Assembly (NCBI GenBank): GCA_021613535.1
Contig: CP075494.1
Span: 2,728,001 to 2,792,000, forward strand
DNA from: Adineta vaga
Lineage: Eukaryota > Rotifera
DNA length: 64,000 nucleotides
Reading direction: 5' to 3'
The notes under the pieces are model-generated. The model was not told where the DNA came from, did no database searches, and was given only the letters and a program-made list of their open reading frames with translations. How positions within the stretch are numbered: the first letter of the stretch is position 1; every line of letters starts with the position of its first letter. A program made the position numbers and the translations under genes. Shown here piece after piece: positions 34,165 to 46,081 of the stretch.

Positions 34165-36404
34165 TCATTTTGTTAATATTGTATTTATTTCATTTACAAT
34201 TTCTTCCATTTCAATACAAGTTGATTGACATTGAGTATTATTTCGATGTTCAATTAATGTTGGTTTAATTGAAATATCTCGAACAGCACGAAATTGTCCA
34301 CAATTATTTAAATGTTCATTTTCTAAACGAAAATAATTCCAAAGAAATCGTCGAATTAATTCAATAAAAGCAAATATAAATCCAATAAAATCAGAATATT
34401 CAGCAGAAAAAGAATCGAAATGAATAAAAATATTAATTATCCAAATAAAACGAAAAAGAATATTTTCAATAATTGTAAAATAATAAAAAGATTTCGATGA
34501 ATAAATGATTTGTTCACGTAAATATTTATTTTTTCCCATTTTTCTTTGACAAAATCCCCAATCCATTTTAAAATCCCAAATCAATTTATATGTTGAACTA
34601 ATTAATGATGTTAAAATCCATAGATATAGAAAGGGATTTGAATATCTGTTATTTTGATATTTCAAAGCATATCCACGTCGAAATCCATTCATTATAATAA
34701 CAAAGAAACTACTTGCATATTTTCCAGCATTAACAAGATGTGGAAATCGATGTTTTGTATCACGATATCGTCGTAAACATTGTAGAAAACGAAACCATGA
34801 TGGTAATAGAAGAAAAATAACTTGAAAACAAATTTGTGTCCAACCGGAACAAAAAAGAGAACGTTGATTATTTAATTGAGTCCATTTCGTATCATATAAA
34901 TAAAAACAAATAAAATATTCAATATCAAAAAAGATTAATTCAATCGAACATAACTGATCAGCAAGCCAAAAATCAGAAAAATTAACATGAACAAATGGAG
35001 AGCAAAGAATTCGAAGGAATTTTTTTAATAACCAAAAACGACTTTGAAAATAAAATATTCGAATTGGATTAATTAAAAATACGAAAAGAAAAAGAATTAA
35101 AATAAGTGGTTGAATAAATGGTTGAAATTTTAAATAGGATGAAAGAATATATGCATTAACACTTAAACACCAAATAACCAGTAAACAAAAACCAAGTTCA
35201 AGATATTTTTGATATGTTAAATGATTTCGAGGATCTAATTCAAATATAAGAACATGATTTACACCGGATTTTGACCAACCATAAACATTTAGAGCAAAGA
35301 AAATAATATTAAGAATGATTAAAAATGTTGAACGATATAGATGAACAACAGCATGCCAATCAAATATTTCAATTGATTCGTTTTTATGAAGAATAATACC
35401 AACTATAATCATTGATGGAATCAACAAACATAACATTCCTAAAAATCATCGATCGGAACTAAATAAGTTTTATATAACAAAGTTTACCTATCTGTTTTAA
35501 AACTCTTGGCTACGCGCTACTGATTTCTAATGTCTCTTACCAGTAAATATTCCAATTCTAAATGAAACAGTTTTGGATTGTTTTTCTTCTAAAGGTGGTA
35601 CACGAAGACGTTGCATTGCTCGTGTTCGATCACCTGATTCCAGTTCATTTGTAAACAAGATTTCAACGTCATTCATTAATTGTTCAATTCGTTTTGATGT
35701 ATAAAATGGTGCTGAATCAATATGAACGTTTCTATTTGATATTTTTCTTCTTATTAAATATGAAAAAAAGACAATTATCTTCATACCTCCATTGATTACC
35801 ACGTGTTGTTTCAAATAATTTATCATGTTTTTTTAAAATTTTACGAAAACCAGTAAAATTAAGTGTTTGATAATTTTGTAATAGAATAAGCATTAAATAA
35901 AACTCACTAAAAGCTAATTTAAGATCATTAATCTTTCGATGACGTTTACGTTTATCAAAATGATTTCTTTCCACATCATTTCTCGGATATATTTTATTGG
36001 TTATACGATGATTATGTTTTATATAAATTAATTCAGTTTTAAGTGGTTCAAATCGTAATAATGCTCTAGATTAATCAAATCAAATTTTTCATATTAGAAA
36101 AATGAAATATTTCAACTCACTCAGCTAATTTTTCAGCAAAAAACGTATTTATTTTTATTGCTTCTTTTTCACAAACCTACAAATAAAATGGAAGTGCAAA
36201 GAGAAAACAATCAATTAAACTATTTTTTACTTTAAAAAAATCTTGATCAATTTCAATAAAAAATTGTTGACGTAATGAATTTTCATTTAATTGTGATGCT
36301 TTTGAAAATGCATCAATAAGTAATTCTTTCATATAATCATAGGAAATATATTGAGAAGACCATTCAGAAGTTAAATGTTCTCGTAAATATTCACCATATT
36401 TCAT
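34165..36404 (-). CDS. XPR1: SPX-EXS phosphate exporter (XPR1 orthologue)
   Basis: Five exons (36231-36404, 36121-36176, 35787-36065, 35541-35731, 34165-35438) join in frame to 657 residues. The N-terminus [15 protein letters not shown] with [11 protein letters not shown] is the start of an SPX domain, which senses inositol pyrophosphates. The SPX ends with [13 protein letters not shown]. The C-terminal half is a multi-helix membrane block containing the EXS domain (FADxWL-like [32 protein letters not shown]). XPR1 proteins export inorganic phosphate across the plasma membrane. The length is close to that of animal XPR1 (about 700), somewhat short in the tail. The gene is tail-to-tail with the TRPA-like gene, with only 19 bp between stops. 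A CACCC half-repeat (AAGGGTGTGGATAAGAG) lies about 190 bp upstream of the start. Confidence 0.92.
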
Positions 36405-36691
36405 TTTACAAACTATTATTCCTTATCGCGAAGAAAAATGAATAACTTTGAAGATTTATAATACAACTTTTTCTTCTCCCCTTCTCAAAACAAAGAAGCA
36501 CCCCCTCTCTTGATATTATTTTATCTATTCACTTGACTAAAAGGATACAATCTTGAAAAAGAATATTCATTTCAATTTATGACATTTTTCGCAAGGGTGT
36601 GGATAAGAGTTTTCTATTAATCCACGTATCATCAAAGCAGACATATATAAGAAACGCTAAATAAGAGCAATGTCAAAAATGAGATAATCAT
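36405..36691. promoter_or_regulatory. Short spacer with GTGTGG half-repeat upstream of XPR1
   Basis: CAAGGGTGTGGATAAGAG at about 36591-36608 matches the half-unit of the dispersed CACCC/GTGGG family. Its role as a control site is inference from repeated position. Confidence 0.35.
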
Positions 36692-37918
36692 TTAACATTC
36701 AAGATTGGCTGGATCAGTATTGAAGTAGATATGCATCGTAGTGAAACCGCCAACATCATCATATCTTTGAAACATGCATTTTGGAACAGGAATTAGAAAT
36801 GACTAAAACACAAAATTCATTGGATTAATATCGTCAAAAAACAAATACGTACCGAAATAATGGATTTTGTTGGAAATTCGACTCGTGGTAATGAGTCCAA
36901 CTTGCCCATAATACTCCATCCGAAAGCACTCAATTGACCTTTATTGTACATGATAAAAGCCGGTAAGAATTCTGAACAATTCAAATTTAAATGATTGTCA
37001 TACCAATAATGTGTACCTATTCGAATATAACAAAAGTAGATCAGATAAACGAAAAAAAAAGATTAATAAACTCGCCCATGGTCTTAAAACAGGCTCCTCG
37101 AACCCATTTTGTTTTGCCAAGATCATTTTGCCATAGTGGTACTTCAACAATATCTTGTAATGGATTCGATCCATTTTGAAAAAAGAGACCAACTCCTGTT
37201 CCTTCATGTTCAAGACGCGATAATGTACGTCCAACACTACATATTGTAGCTAGAATATAGATAAATCAAATAACATGTGATAAGATCAATTCGAAAACGT
37301 TTACCAGGCGGAACGAAATATGCTGTAATAGTATACATATCAATACCATTGATTGTTTCTCGATTGTACATCCTTTGAGTGTCAAATGAATAAAACTTTG
37401 GATTAGTTTTAGATCGTGGAAACTAAACAAAATAATCAAAGTAAAACGGAAAGTAAAAATATGACTTACAGCAATCTGAATGCCAGCAATAGTTCCTTGT
37501 TTGTCATAGATAAGAATAGCTCCCGTATCATTACCTTTCCAATAACGATAACCAACAGTTGTTTTGCCTGTTTTTCAACATAAAGAATGAAAATTTTCTT
37601 TTTGAATTATATTATAAATTGTGATTGATTCTTACTAAGACATTGATCTCCAAGACCGTTTGGAAGCTTTTCGTACTCTTCTTGTAAGGCTTGTTGTACT
37701 GTTCTTGGTTGTCGAATAAACACTTTATCGTTGGATACTAATGGATCGAGTCCATGTATAATTTTAAGTGTGTTCCATTCTACTTTTCGATTGATACGTT
37801 GAGATGACGATAATAAAATTGAAACTATGAATAAAAGAGAAATCCAACATTTATTCATACAATTCAACTTACTAGAAAAGATAGCTGATAAAATAGTAAT
37901 AACTTTAAAATCAAACAT
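36692..37918 (-). CDS. Conserved secreted protein of unknown function (7 exons, one GC-AG intron)
   Basis: Exons are 37873-37918, 37636-37824, 37470-37567, 37305-37422, 37076-37249, 36853-37016 and 36692-36802. The N-terminus (MFDFKVITILSAIFS followed by ISILLSSSQ) is a signal peptide. The mature protein has evenly spaced cysteines and motifs such as TTVGYRYWKGNDTGA, THYWYDNHLNLNC, MYNKGQLSAFGWSIMGK and TTMHIYFNTDP, ending in Cys. It looks like an extracellular beta-rich domain found widely in invertebrates, but I cannot name it. The fifth intron (37017-37075) starts with GC (CATGG|GCGAGT) and ends in AATAG, a GC-AG intron; all others are GT-AG. A CACCC half-repeat lies about 270-290 bp upstream. 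Confidence 0.75.
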
Positions 37919-39191
37919 CTTTATTGTTTTTCTTTCCCTTTAAACACTCGAATCGATTAAAATAAATCCTTCTGTATATATATAGTGATTATATTTATCC
38001 ATCTATCATCATTACAATAGTAAAAATAAGCGTGTATTTATTATTACTCATATCTTTCGTAAAGATCATGTTTGAATAAAGATTTATTGTTAAAACTAAG
38101 CTGTATGTCATAACAGCAAACAATGATATATAATTCGGATTAATAAGAACGATAATTCTTCCACGGCAAAATCTACACTCATTGACCGACACTTGGACCC
38201 TCAAAAGTGACAAAAATATCAACAGTATAACGCTATTTGGAACTATTTCAATGATATTAACGAAGCTGATTGTCAAACATCATTATGTCTATGATCTCTT
38301 TTCATTCATCGTATATATCTTTGCTAAATAATTCAATTGAAATGGTAGAAATTATAAATATGTCTCAATAGAAGACAAACAAAGATGACTTAAAATGAAA
38401 CAATGAAATTTATAGCTAAAGAATTACTTTACGGTCTAAATCATCGGTACGCTCAGAACATTTCTTTATGTTTGTTACTAGGATTATTTTCGGTTAACCT
38501 CTAACTCAATACATTTTATTAAGAAAGTAATTGGACAACTTGGCGAGTGTCCGTCATGAACTAATACAATGTCTGAGTACCGTTCTCATCCGCATTCATA
38601 CTTTAGCAAACAATTGAGAATAACAATAAAGTATGAGCAATTTATGATATATATATATGTCCTAGGCAAAGTTGAATCATCTTTTATTCTATGAATAAAT
38701 GCTCATTCTCCTTCTGGTCGGTATATTAATGTCATGCTCATAACAGTTATTCGTAACTTCTAATAATTATTAAATATTCCTAAATCTCACACACTGCGAT
38801 GTCGACTTTAGTTCTTTAATTTGAATTTATTGTAATAAACAACAACTACTATTTTAAAATTTAAAGTTTAATTTAGCCTAAAACAACTAAATTTCTTGAT
38901 AAAGGAAACAACATATCAATGGAAACGACGAAAGCTTTCAGTGTGATTCATACAATGTAAATATTAAATTTGAACGTTACAAAAGCAAAAAACTATCATG
39001 ATAATTATTTGAAAAAAAAGATGAATTGAACGTAAACAACATTGAACTTGTATTTTCAATTAATTGACTTATAAAGATTTGTATATGGCACGTAAAATTG
39101 AAATTTCTATTTTTTCATATTTCCTGATTTTTTTACATTGACGAAAAGTGAATTGAAAGTTTTGCTTTTACTAAATTATGTTCCGTTAGAT
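37919..39191. other. AT-rich spacer
   Basis: No gene was found. It contains a CACCC-family half-copy (CACTTGGACCCTCAAAAG at about 38190-38207) and a TA run near 38647-38660. Confidence 0.45.
38190..38207. repeat. CACCC-family half-repeat
   Basis: CACTTGGACCCTCAAAAG keeps the ACCCTCAA end of the dispersed family. It lies about 270 bp upstream of the secreted-protein gene start. Confidence 0.45.
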
Positions 39192-40147
39192 TTAGTTATG
39201 TTTCTCTTTATTCCGGCATAGTTCTTGGATCTTCAGCAAATAGTTGTCGTTGAATCCTTGAATAATTGCATTTGCAAAACGTTTCTCGAAATTCTCGCGA
39301 AAAGTTTCTGAGACAGCATAGAATATATAAAAAGGTGAGGCATTACTCATATAGAAGAGAATGCGAGCAATAAGCAGAAGTAAGTTTTTAATTTGTAAGC
39401 GTAAGATACTTTTTTCAGCATTCATGTAACTGGTCGCGACTATTTCAATAATAATGATTGGATAAAGAATATTTGTTAAAAAATGTACAAACACTTCGCC
39501 GAGTACCATCTTGAGTAATTCTCGATCTCGACGACGAAGGCCAGTTTGTGTACGACCAACAACAGGAACATTTCCGAGTGGTATGATACGAATACGTGAT
39601 CGTTTGATATTTAAATGAGCCAGTGCTCCAAAAGTAGTGGTCAATAAAAGTGGAATAATACCAATAGTAGATATGGCGTAAGCATTGTACCACGCTAGTT
39701 CAGCACCAAACTGACCACATACTCCATTTTCAACTTTTGAAAAGATTAAACCAGGAGAACCCATTTCGCTAGAAAAGGTCGACCGAGCGCTCGTAAACTA
39801 GCCTTGGTACTTGTTATTGCAAATCGATCTATACTTTGTAAAACGATAAAATATCGACCCATTTGTCCCCACACATGAGGTAAATATACTCTTAGTTTAC
39901 AAAATACTGGAGATTGTGTTGAAGGATCAACAAAGTTATAAGAGTGCACAGAAAAAGAAATGATGAATGTAAGAAAGAAAACGTTCATAACTGATGCAGA
40001 TAAAAGATACATCGAACAAGGATTTTGGTAATGTTTTTTGAAAACGAACACATTGCATATATTACCTATATTACCAAGAATCATACATGTGATCATGACA
40101 TATCGATTAAGTATATCTTCAGTCAATGAAAATGGATTTGATGACAT
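39192..40147 (-). pseudogene. Rhodopsin-family GPCR broken at TM4
   Basis: The 5' part (40147 down to about 39766) encodes TM1-TM3 with a D-R-F motif (LQSIDRFAIT) and reaches LRALGRPFLA. It then runs into a stop in the same frame. The 3' part, in another frame (39764 to 39192), resumes at SKVENGVCGQFG and encodes TM5-TM7 ending NASPFYIFYAVSETFRENF, a typical 8th helix. The piece that should carry TM4 (about 20 residues) is missing between the halves, so a small deletion plus a frameshift killed the gene. There is no intron signal at the break. The receptor resembles the expanded FMRFamide/peptide-type orphan GPCRs of rotifers; the ligand is unknown. Confidence 0.8.
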
Positions 40148-41540
40148 TATTGTTAATAAATTCTGAAAGATAAGGATAAATTCTCAAATGACATTATGCA
40201 TTTAATGCACTACTTCTCGACACTTCAATTTAATTGTTCGCAAAGGATAAGTATGTAGACGAACATAAATCTCATTAGAATCAGAGTACATCTTATTTTA
40301 TAAATCTGAGACATGTCGATTCTATTGATGATGAATCTATTAATTTACATGAAATCCTCATAATTTATAAAATAAAAAACGTAATATCATTTTTGTTCTA
40401 TATGTACGTGTGTAATTTATTAATAAATATAACTACGTCAATAAAATTTATATTTATACTTTATTTCATAAACTAATGCACAACTTAATTGATATTATGT
40501 CTTCTTTCTACTAAAATATTTTACGAAAGAAAACAAGAACTTTTTTTCTCATTTTATTCAATTCAAAACATTTCTAAAATAAAAAGATTCAAATCAAATC
40601 GAAATTGTAAACTGAATTGAACCTAAGTTATATTTCAAATTAGAAATTATTATTGTGTTATTCTAACGTTGAACTAATTAACAATACGTAAAAAAGAAGT
40701 TTAAAAAAAACATTCGATCAATAATTTGAGACTGACAAACTTCGTTTAAAATAAACTGAAGTTGACGACTTTTATAAATTAAATGAGGAAATAAAAATCT
40801 TATTATAATATTTTTCAAATCTATTCGATTAATAAATGAGAAATAACGGCAGAAAATGAAGAATGAACTATTTTCTCTTTTTATCAAATATGATCATTTG
40901 AATTATTCAGTATTTTTATAGAAGAAAAAAACATATATGAAATATTGTTTACTCTAAACGTGTTTCTGTCACATGCAATTAAATACGCTCGGATACTCCT
41001 GAAATGAACCGTTTGACATGGCAGGATTTTTTTCATTCTTCTATAAAAGTAACGAATTATTATTTCGAATTCATTTCAGTGAATAATATCTATTTCTATA
41101 GAATGGAAAATATCTTCTTACTATCAAAAGTGAAATATTGATCAATAGATTAATTGAATAAATATGTGAAAAAGTTTTTCGTCTAATTTTATTTTATCAA
41201 CATTATTTTAATAATTAAACTTTTTCAAAATATAATTTTCAATTGAAAATTCAGAAATTTGATCTTTTTATAAGATCGAAAGAAAGATACTTGAATTCAC
41301 CGAATCGATGAAATTCGACATTTCTTCGATGTTTCTTTTTGTTCTGCATTTTGTCACTTTCTCATTCATATGTCATCAGATTATACTGTTTTGTGTTGAT
41401 ATTACACAAACATATTTCGATTACTCACAATCATGACTCAATGTCAAATACCTCCTATAAAATAACGTGAAAATGATGTGATGCTTTATAGTAGCAGCTG
41501 AAAAATAATGGTTTTTGGTTGAATCTTCGACAGAACGTTG
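40148..41540. other. Very AT-rich spacer, nothing recognised
   Basis: Both strands were read; only short chance ORFs of low complexity and no repeats of note. Confidence 0.5.
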
Positions 41541-42000
41541 ATGGAACAACAACGTCAATATCATTGTGCACAACCGTATGATTCCTATAGTGCTTCACCA
41601 TTTTTTATCGATTTAAATGCTGCAAATAAATCCGAAAATGAAAGAAGCCAATCCAATGCTGATTCTAATTTTCGGCCAATTTTTATTGATTTGACCGCTG
41701 CACGTAGAAATCAAAAACCTAAACCAAATAAAAAAAGATCAATACTTAGTCAATCTCAACAATCAACAACATTCTACAACATCTAACAAAAATTCTTCTG
41801 ATGGAACAATAAGAAGCAAGGCAAATCGAAGTGTAACAGATGATTATCATCATCGATTAGCAGGGATAAATCCAGTGTCAATCGATTGTTGTTGTGATTG
41901 CTGTTTTCGGCAACTCAAGCGCAATGTAGAGAATTCAGATGATCATGGCTGGTGCTTCTCTTGTGACTGTGATAATTGCTGTGATTGCAGTTTTTTCTGA
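41541..42000 (+). CDS. Small protein with Cys-rich C-terminus (two exons)
   Basis: Exons are 41541-41703 and 41750-42000. The 46-bp intron starts GTAGAAATC and ends ATACTTAG. Splicing shifts frame so that a 137-residue product continues to a TGA at 42000. The N-terminal part repeats a short motif twice (PFFIDLNAANK and PIFIDLTAA). The middle is Ser/Asn-rich. The tail has two cysteine clusters (CCCDCCF and CFSCDCDNCCDCSFF), which could bind metal or be palmitoylated. Without splicing the ORF would stop at 41786 and miss the cysteines. The family was not recognised. The duplicated FIDL motif and Cys tail argue that it is real. Confidence 0.55.
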
Positions 42001-44250
42001 AATAAATGCGGAAAGTTCGGATTTCATCCGAGCGTTATGTGTACTGCAAAAAGTGTCTTAGAGAGATCGGTCACGTTGGAATGTCTGTGCATTAAAATTT
42101 CATGAAAAATCTTTTTCACGAGCACGATTTTCGATGACTTGTTTTTCAATGAATTTCTATGTTTGTCTCTATCAGGATTATAGTCTTAAGCAACTCTATA
42201 AATCTATAAGAAGTATATGATAAATACAAACATTAGTATTTGCATAATAGCTCAACGATGTTGATAACTATAGAGATTGGGTTTTTATCATTCAATAGTC
42301 CTTTTGACGAGCTACAAAGCCAGACATATAGGAAACCCCAAAACTCCTCGTCAGTTTAGACATTTCTAGGCAACTTAGTTTCTGGATGTAGTTTTTGCAC
42401 ATAGTCTGAGACTTTTTTCAGGTAAAATTTTGGTGGAAAACCAAGGTTTGGTTCAAAATTCATATCAGATTCGTAACCACCGGTAAAAAGTGATTCGATT
42501 TATATATGTTTTCAATAATTTTGAGAAGAAAATATTTTTGTAAAAAATCCATCTCTTCTCCCTCAAGGATAGTCTGCTCAATAATGAGAATTTTTTCGAT
42601 AACTCAGCTATCTTTAGAGGGATCATTCTCATGTTCGAACTCAACCGAGATATTAATGAGACTGAATTATACAGAAAATCTCACAACGATCTGCCTCTTC
42701 CTTCGAAAGTTATCATGTAAACGGCCGGACACACATACCTTTGTTTTATTCTTGCTCCACACAAAATATAGCTCCTCTCTAGTATGCAGTTTTAGTCCTG
42801 AAAAAGTATGAATTTTTTTTCGAACTGTCTAAGGATCTCTAGAAGACCAAAGTCGGTTAGCAAAAACACGTCTTAGCTCTACTCGACAGTTTTGACACTA
42901 AAGTAGGAGAAAGTTCAATCCCAATTCAAAGAAACTCGAACCATTTTTACTCATATATAGGCAATACAGGAAAATTCATCCAAAAATAAGAATTATAGAG
43001 CGAGTTTTTCATAAACAGAAAATATAGGACGACTACCAAGGCTGCTTCTGAAAGGATAAATATCTCGGTCGAGCTTGAAGATGAGAAGAATTCGTCAAAA
43101 GTTATTGAACAAACAGTTTTATAACTATAATCAATGTTAATAATTTAATTTATTCAAGATATAAACGATCACAATATGAAACTTACTTCTTTTTATAGCA
43201 TGACGTTGTATATTTCACCACTTAGAATATGTGAGTGAATCGTAAGTTTTTTTTGTACAATTAACAAAAAAAAGTGAAAGTACTTCCAGAGAAAATTCGA
43301 TTCTTATATTTTGTTCCTTATCATTCAGTGAATTTGGAGTAAAAAAGCTCTGGCGCTTGAAAATTTAAAAAGAAGCCTTACAATTTTGGTATAATGACAA
43401 GAAAGCGTATTAATTAAGACTTTAGCCCTAAAATCTGATGATCTGCCAGAATTAGCTTCCAAATAGCTCAAACAGAAATGAATCAGACTCAGCATGTGTT
43501 CATGAGTCGAAAGGTCTATGATAGTAATGCTTTCCTTCTAAATCAGCTTAAGAATATATGAGCAAAAATTGAGTTCACAAAAAGAAACTGGGTCTATATT
43601 CTGAGGTATATCGTAAAACTCACCCTAAAAGTAAGCGAAACAAAGAACTAGTTGATGATATTTTTGTTCAGTTTATCACACTGCATCTTTCAGTAGTTGA
43701 GGAATAAAAGACAAAACAATTCTGAAAAACTGTGTCGACACTTTGTCTGAAAATCTGTTTTCGTTCAGACACGTGGATTGTTAGAGAATTAAATTCTGTA
43801 CGAAACTTGCTATTCGTCTATTTTATTTTTCTTCTTTTATTGCTTCGGAAAAAAAATGTTTTTTTGGACTTGTATCTCTTATATCTTAGTTGGACGATCA
43901 GTTATGAAGTTGACATTTTTTGTGGTAGTGGGAGATACCTTTAGAAATGTGAGGAATAAAAGATATGAGATCGCACTATGGGAACTGGAATTACAGGGGA
44001 AAAGATTAAAAGAATGAAATTGTACAATAAAATTACGATTCACTCATGTTTCTTCCTCTTATCGCGTCACCAAAGAATCAATGACATTTTCTCAGTCAGA
44101 CAAAGACAATAAAACGCATAAAATGTTTTTTTCCATTATACACATAGCATTGCGTAAGAGGGAATAATCGAAGAGAAAAACAAATCTTTATATGTATTTA
44201 TATATATATATATTTCAATGATTTGGATATTGTTGACAGTAAAAGACAAA
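42001..44250. other. 2.2-kb region without recognised gene
   Basis: Short chance ORFs only. Words such as ATATAGGAAA and TAAAATCTGATGATCTGCC recur in weaker form near 58500-58590, suggesting decayed copies of one dispersed element, but the match is loose. Confidence 0.35.
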
Positions 44251-45993
44251 ATGACAACATTAGAAATGTTACCAAATGAAATATTCGTTCGATGTTTCGA
44301 ATATCTCAATTCAATCGATATTCTTTATTCATTTTCTCAACTAAATGCTCGATTTAACAAACTTATTTTAAGTATTCAATTATCAGTGGATTGCGAAAAC
44401 ATTGAACAACCATTATTTGATCAATTTTGTAAAATATTATCATCAAATGAAGAAATTTGTAAACAAATCTATTCATTACATTTATCCAATGAAAATACCT
44501 ATTGGCAAATTCAACAATTTCTCTCACGTCTCTCACATGATCAATTCATTCATCTTCAATCCTTAACTTTAACTGGAGTTACAGAGAACAATTTCGAATT
44601 AATCAAATCAATTTTATCATATCTCGATCGATTAACTTCATTTCATTACACAGGTTTTGATAAACAAATCGACGCGATCATTTTCCTTTTACCAATAATG
44701 AAATTAAAACTATTAACAATACCAAAATTACCTGACAATACCAATGTCATCAATAAACTTTCGTCTCTTGAAAATCTAACAGTATCATCTTGCAATCAAA
44801 ATCAATTAACTTCAATATGGAAAAATATGTCACAATTGAAATATTTCAAAATAGGTACTTGGGATCATCATAACTTTACAGAAGACATCTTTGCCAAACT
44901 TTCTTATATTAATGATGCAATTCATCTTACACATTTAACGATCGATTATTTTTCCTATGACAATGATAGTCTTAAGATGATCTTAGCAAAAACACCAAAT
45001 TTAACAAATTTAAAGATAAATATATATTACGATGGCAACGCTATTCGTGCTTCTCCATGGGAAAATATAATTCGTTCGTATTTACCTTATTTAATTAATT
45101 TTCAATTCGTATTTTCTTATACTGGTGATACAGAATGTTGCCGTATTAAGATGTGGTTTGCAGAGTTTTACGAGAAATTTTGGATAAAAGAACATCATTG
45201 GTATACTGAATATGTGATATCAAATCGTTCAGCAAGAATTTATACAATTCCATACATTTCAAACACGTATAGAATTGAAAGAGAGACTTATACATATGGT
45301 AATTCATTGATGAATGATGTTGATCGATTCGACAAGATAACTGATTTAGTTATTGATGTTGATGCGTTAGAAGAAGAAATATATCCTTATTACTTTTCTC
45401 ACATCAAGTCACTTTGTTTAACGAAATCACAGGAGACAAGTAGAATTATCAAAAGAACACAATTTGAATTTCTGAAAACGATTGTTAATTTATCAAATGT
45501 AATAAGTTTGAATATAAGATCCGTCAATCGATCAATCAAACCATCAATATTATTGAATATTTTGAAAGAATCACAACATATTTCATCATTGACTATTGAC
45601 AGAATATATTTAAAATACTTGTTTCGTGATAATCAATTATGCGAGTATTTGACAAAAACAATTCGAAAATTAGAAATATTTTCTATGAAAAAGATTCTAT
45701 TCAATAATTTGAATGAATTCAAAGAATTTTGTCAAACATTTTCATCGATTCAACAATTGACATGTATTATTGACAATCAAGAATACATATTTTACTTATT
45801 CAAATATTTATCTCAATTATCAATGCTAAATCTCCAATATTCAAATCAATATGACTACGGCGATGTATATCACTTCAATCCGTTATGGCTAGAAGATAGT
45901 CTGAAAGAACTAGGAGAAATAGAATTTATCAAATCTTCTAAAGGAATTAAGATTTATTTATCGCGAAAATATCAGACATCAATAGGTTCTTAA
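44251..45993 (+). CDS. F-box/LRR-type protein
   Basis: Intronless, 580 residues from the ATG at 44251 (an in-frame ATG 33 bp upstream is less likely because the F-box begins right after 44251). Residues 3-40 (LEMLPNEIFVRCFEYLNSID) form the F-box that binds Skp1 in SCF ubiquitin ligases. The rest is irregular leucine-rich repeats (LQSLTLTGVTENNFE, LTHLTIDYFSYDNDS, TPNLTNLKINIYY). It lacks the membrane exon seen in the 21-23 kb F-box gene. The substrate is unknown. Bdelloid genomes carry many such genes. It is convergent with the membrane-protein gene at 46082, with only 88 bp between stops. Confidence 0.88.
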   Translation: MTTLEMLPNEIFVRCFEYLNSIDILYSFSQLNARFNKLILSIQLSVDCENIEQPLFDQFCKILSSNEEICKQIYSLHLSNENTYWQIQQFLSRLSHDQFIHLQSLTLTGVTENNFELIKSILSYLDRLTSFHYTGFDKQIDAIIFLLPIMKLKLLTIPKLPDNTNVINKLSSLENLTVSSCNQNQLTSIWKNMSQLKYFKIGTWDHHNFTEDIFAKLSYINDAIHLTHLTIDYFSYDNDSLKMILAKTPNLTNLKINIYYDGNAIRASPWENIIRSYLPYLINFQFVFSYTGDTECCRIKMWFAEFYEKFWIKEHHWYTEYVISNRSARIYTIPYISNTYRIERETYTYGNSLMNDVDRFDKITDLVIDVDALEEEIYPYYFSHIKSLCLTKSQETSRIIKRTQFEFLKTIVNLSNVISLNIRSVNRSIKPSILLNILKESQHISSLTIDRIYLKYLFRDNQLCEYLTKTIRKLEIFSMKKILFNNLNEFKEFCQTFSSIQQLTCIIDNQEYIFYLFKYLSQLSMLNLQYSNQYDYGDVYHFNPLWLEDSLKELGEIEFIKSSKGIKIYLSRKYQTSIGS

Positions 45994-46081
45994 CGCATAG
46001 TTTTTATTCATTCATTCATTGATTTACAATACAACACCGACAACAAAAACAATAAAAGCTGTCCTTTTTTTCAAAAACAAT

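Noticed and set aside
37995-38276. 93-codon minus-strand ORF
   Set aside because: Hydrophobic by AT bias, spans a dispersed repeat, no start context or partner exons.
42506-42811. 101-codon ORF
   Set aside because: No homology signal, and composition is like the surrounding non-coding DNA.
44180-44215. TA-rich tract before the F-box gene as a promoter
   Set aside because: A simple TA microsatellite; similar runs occur at 4990 and 7205 away from starts.
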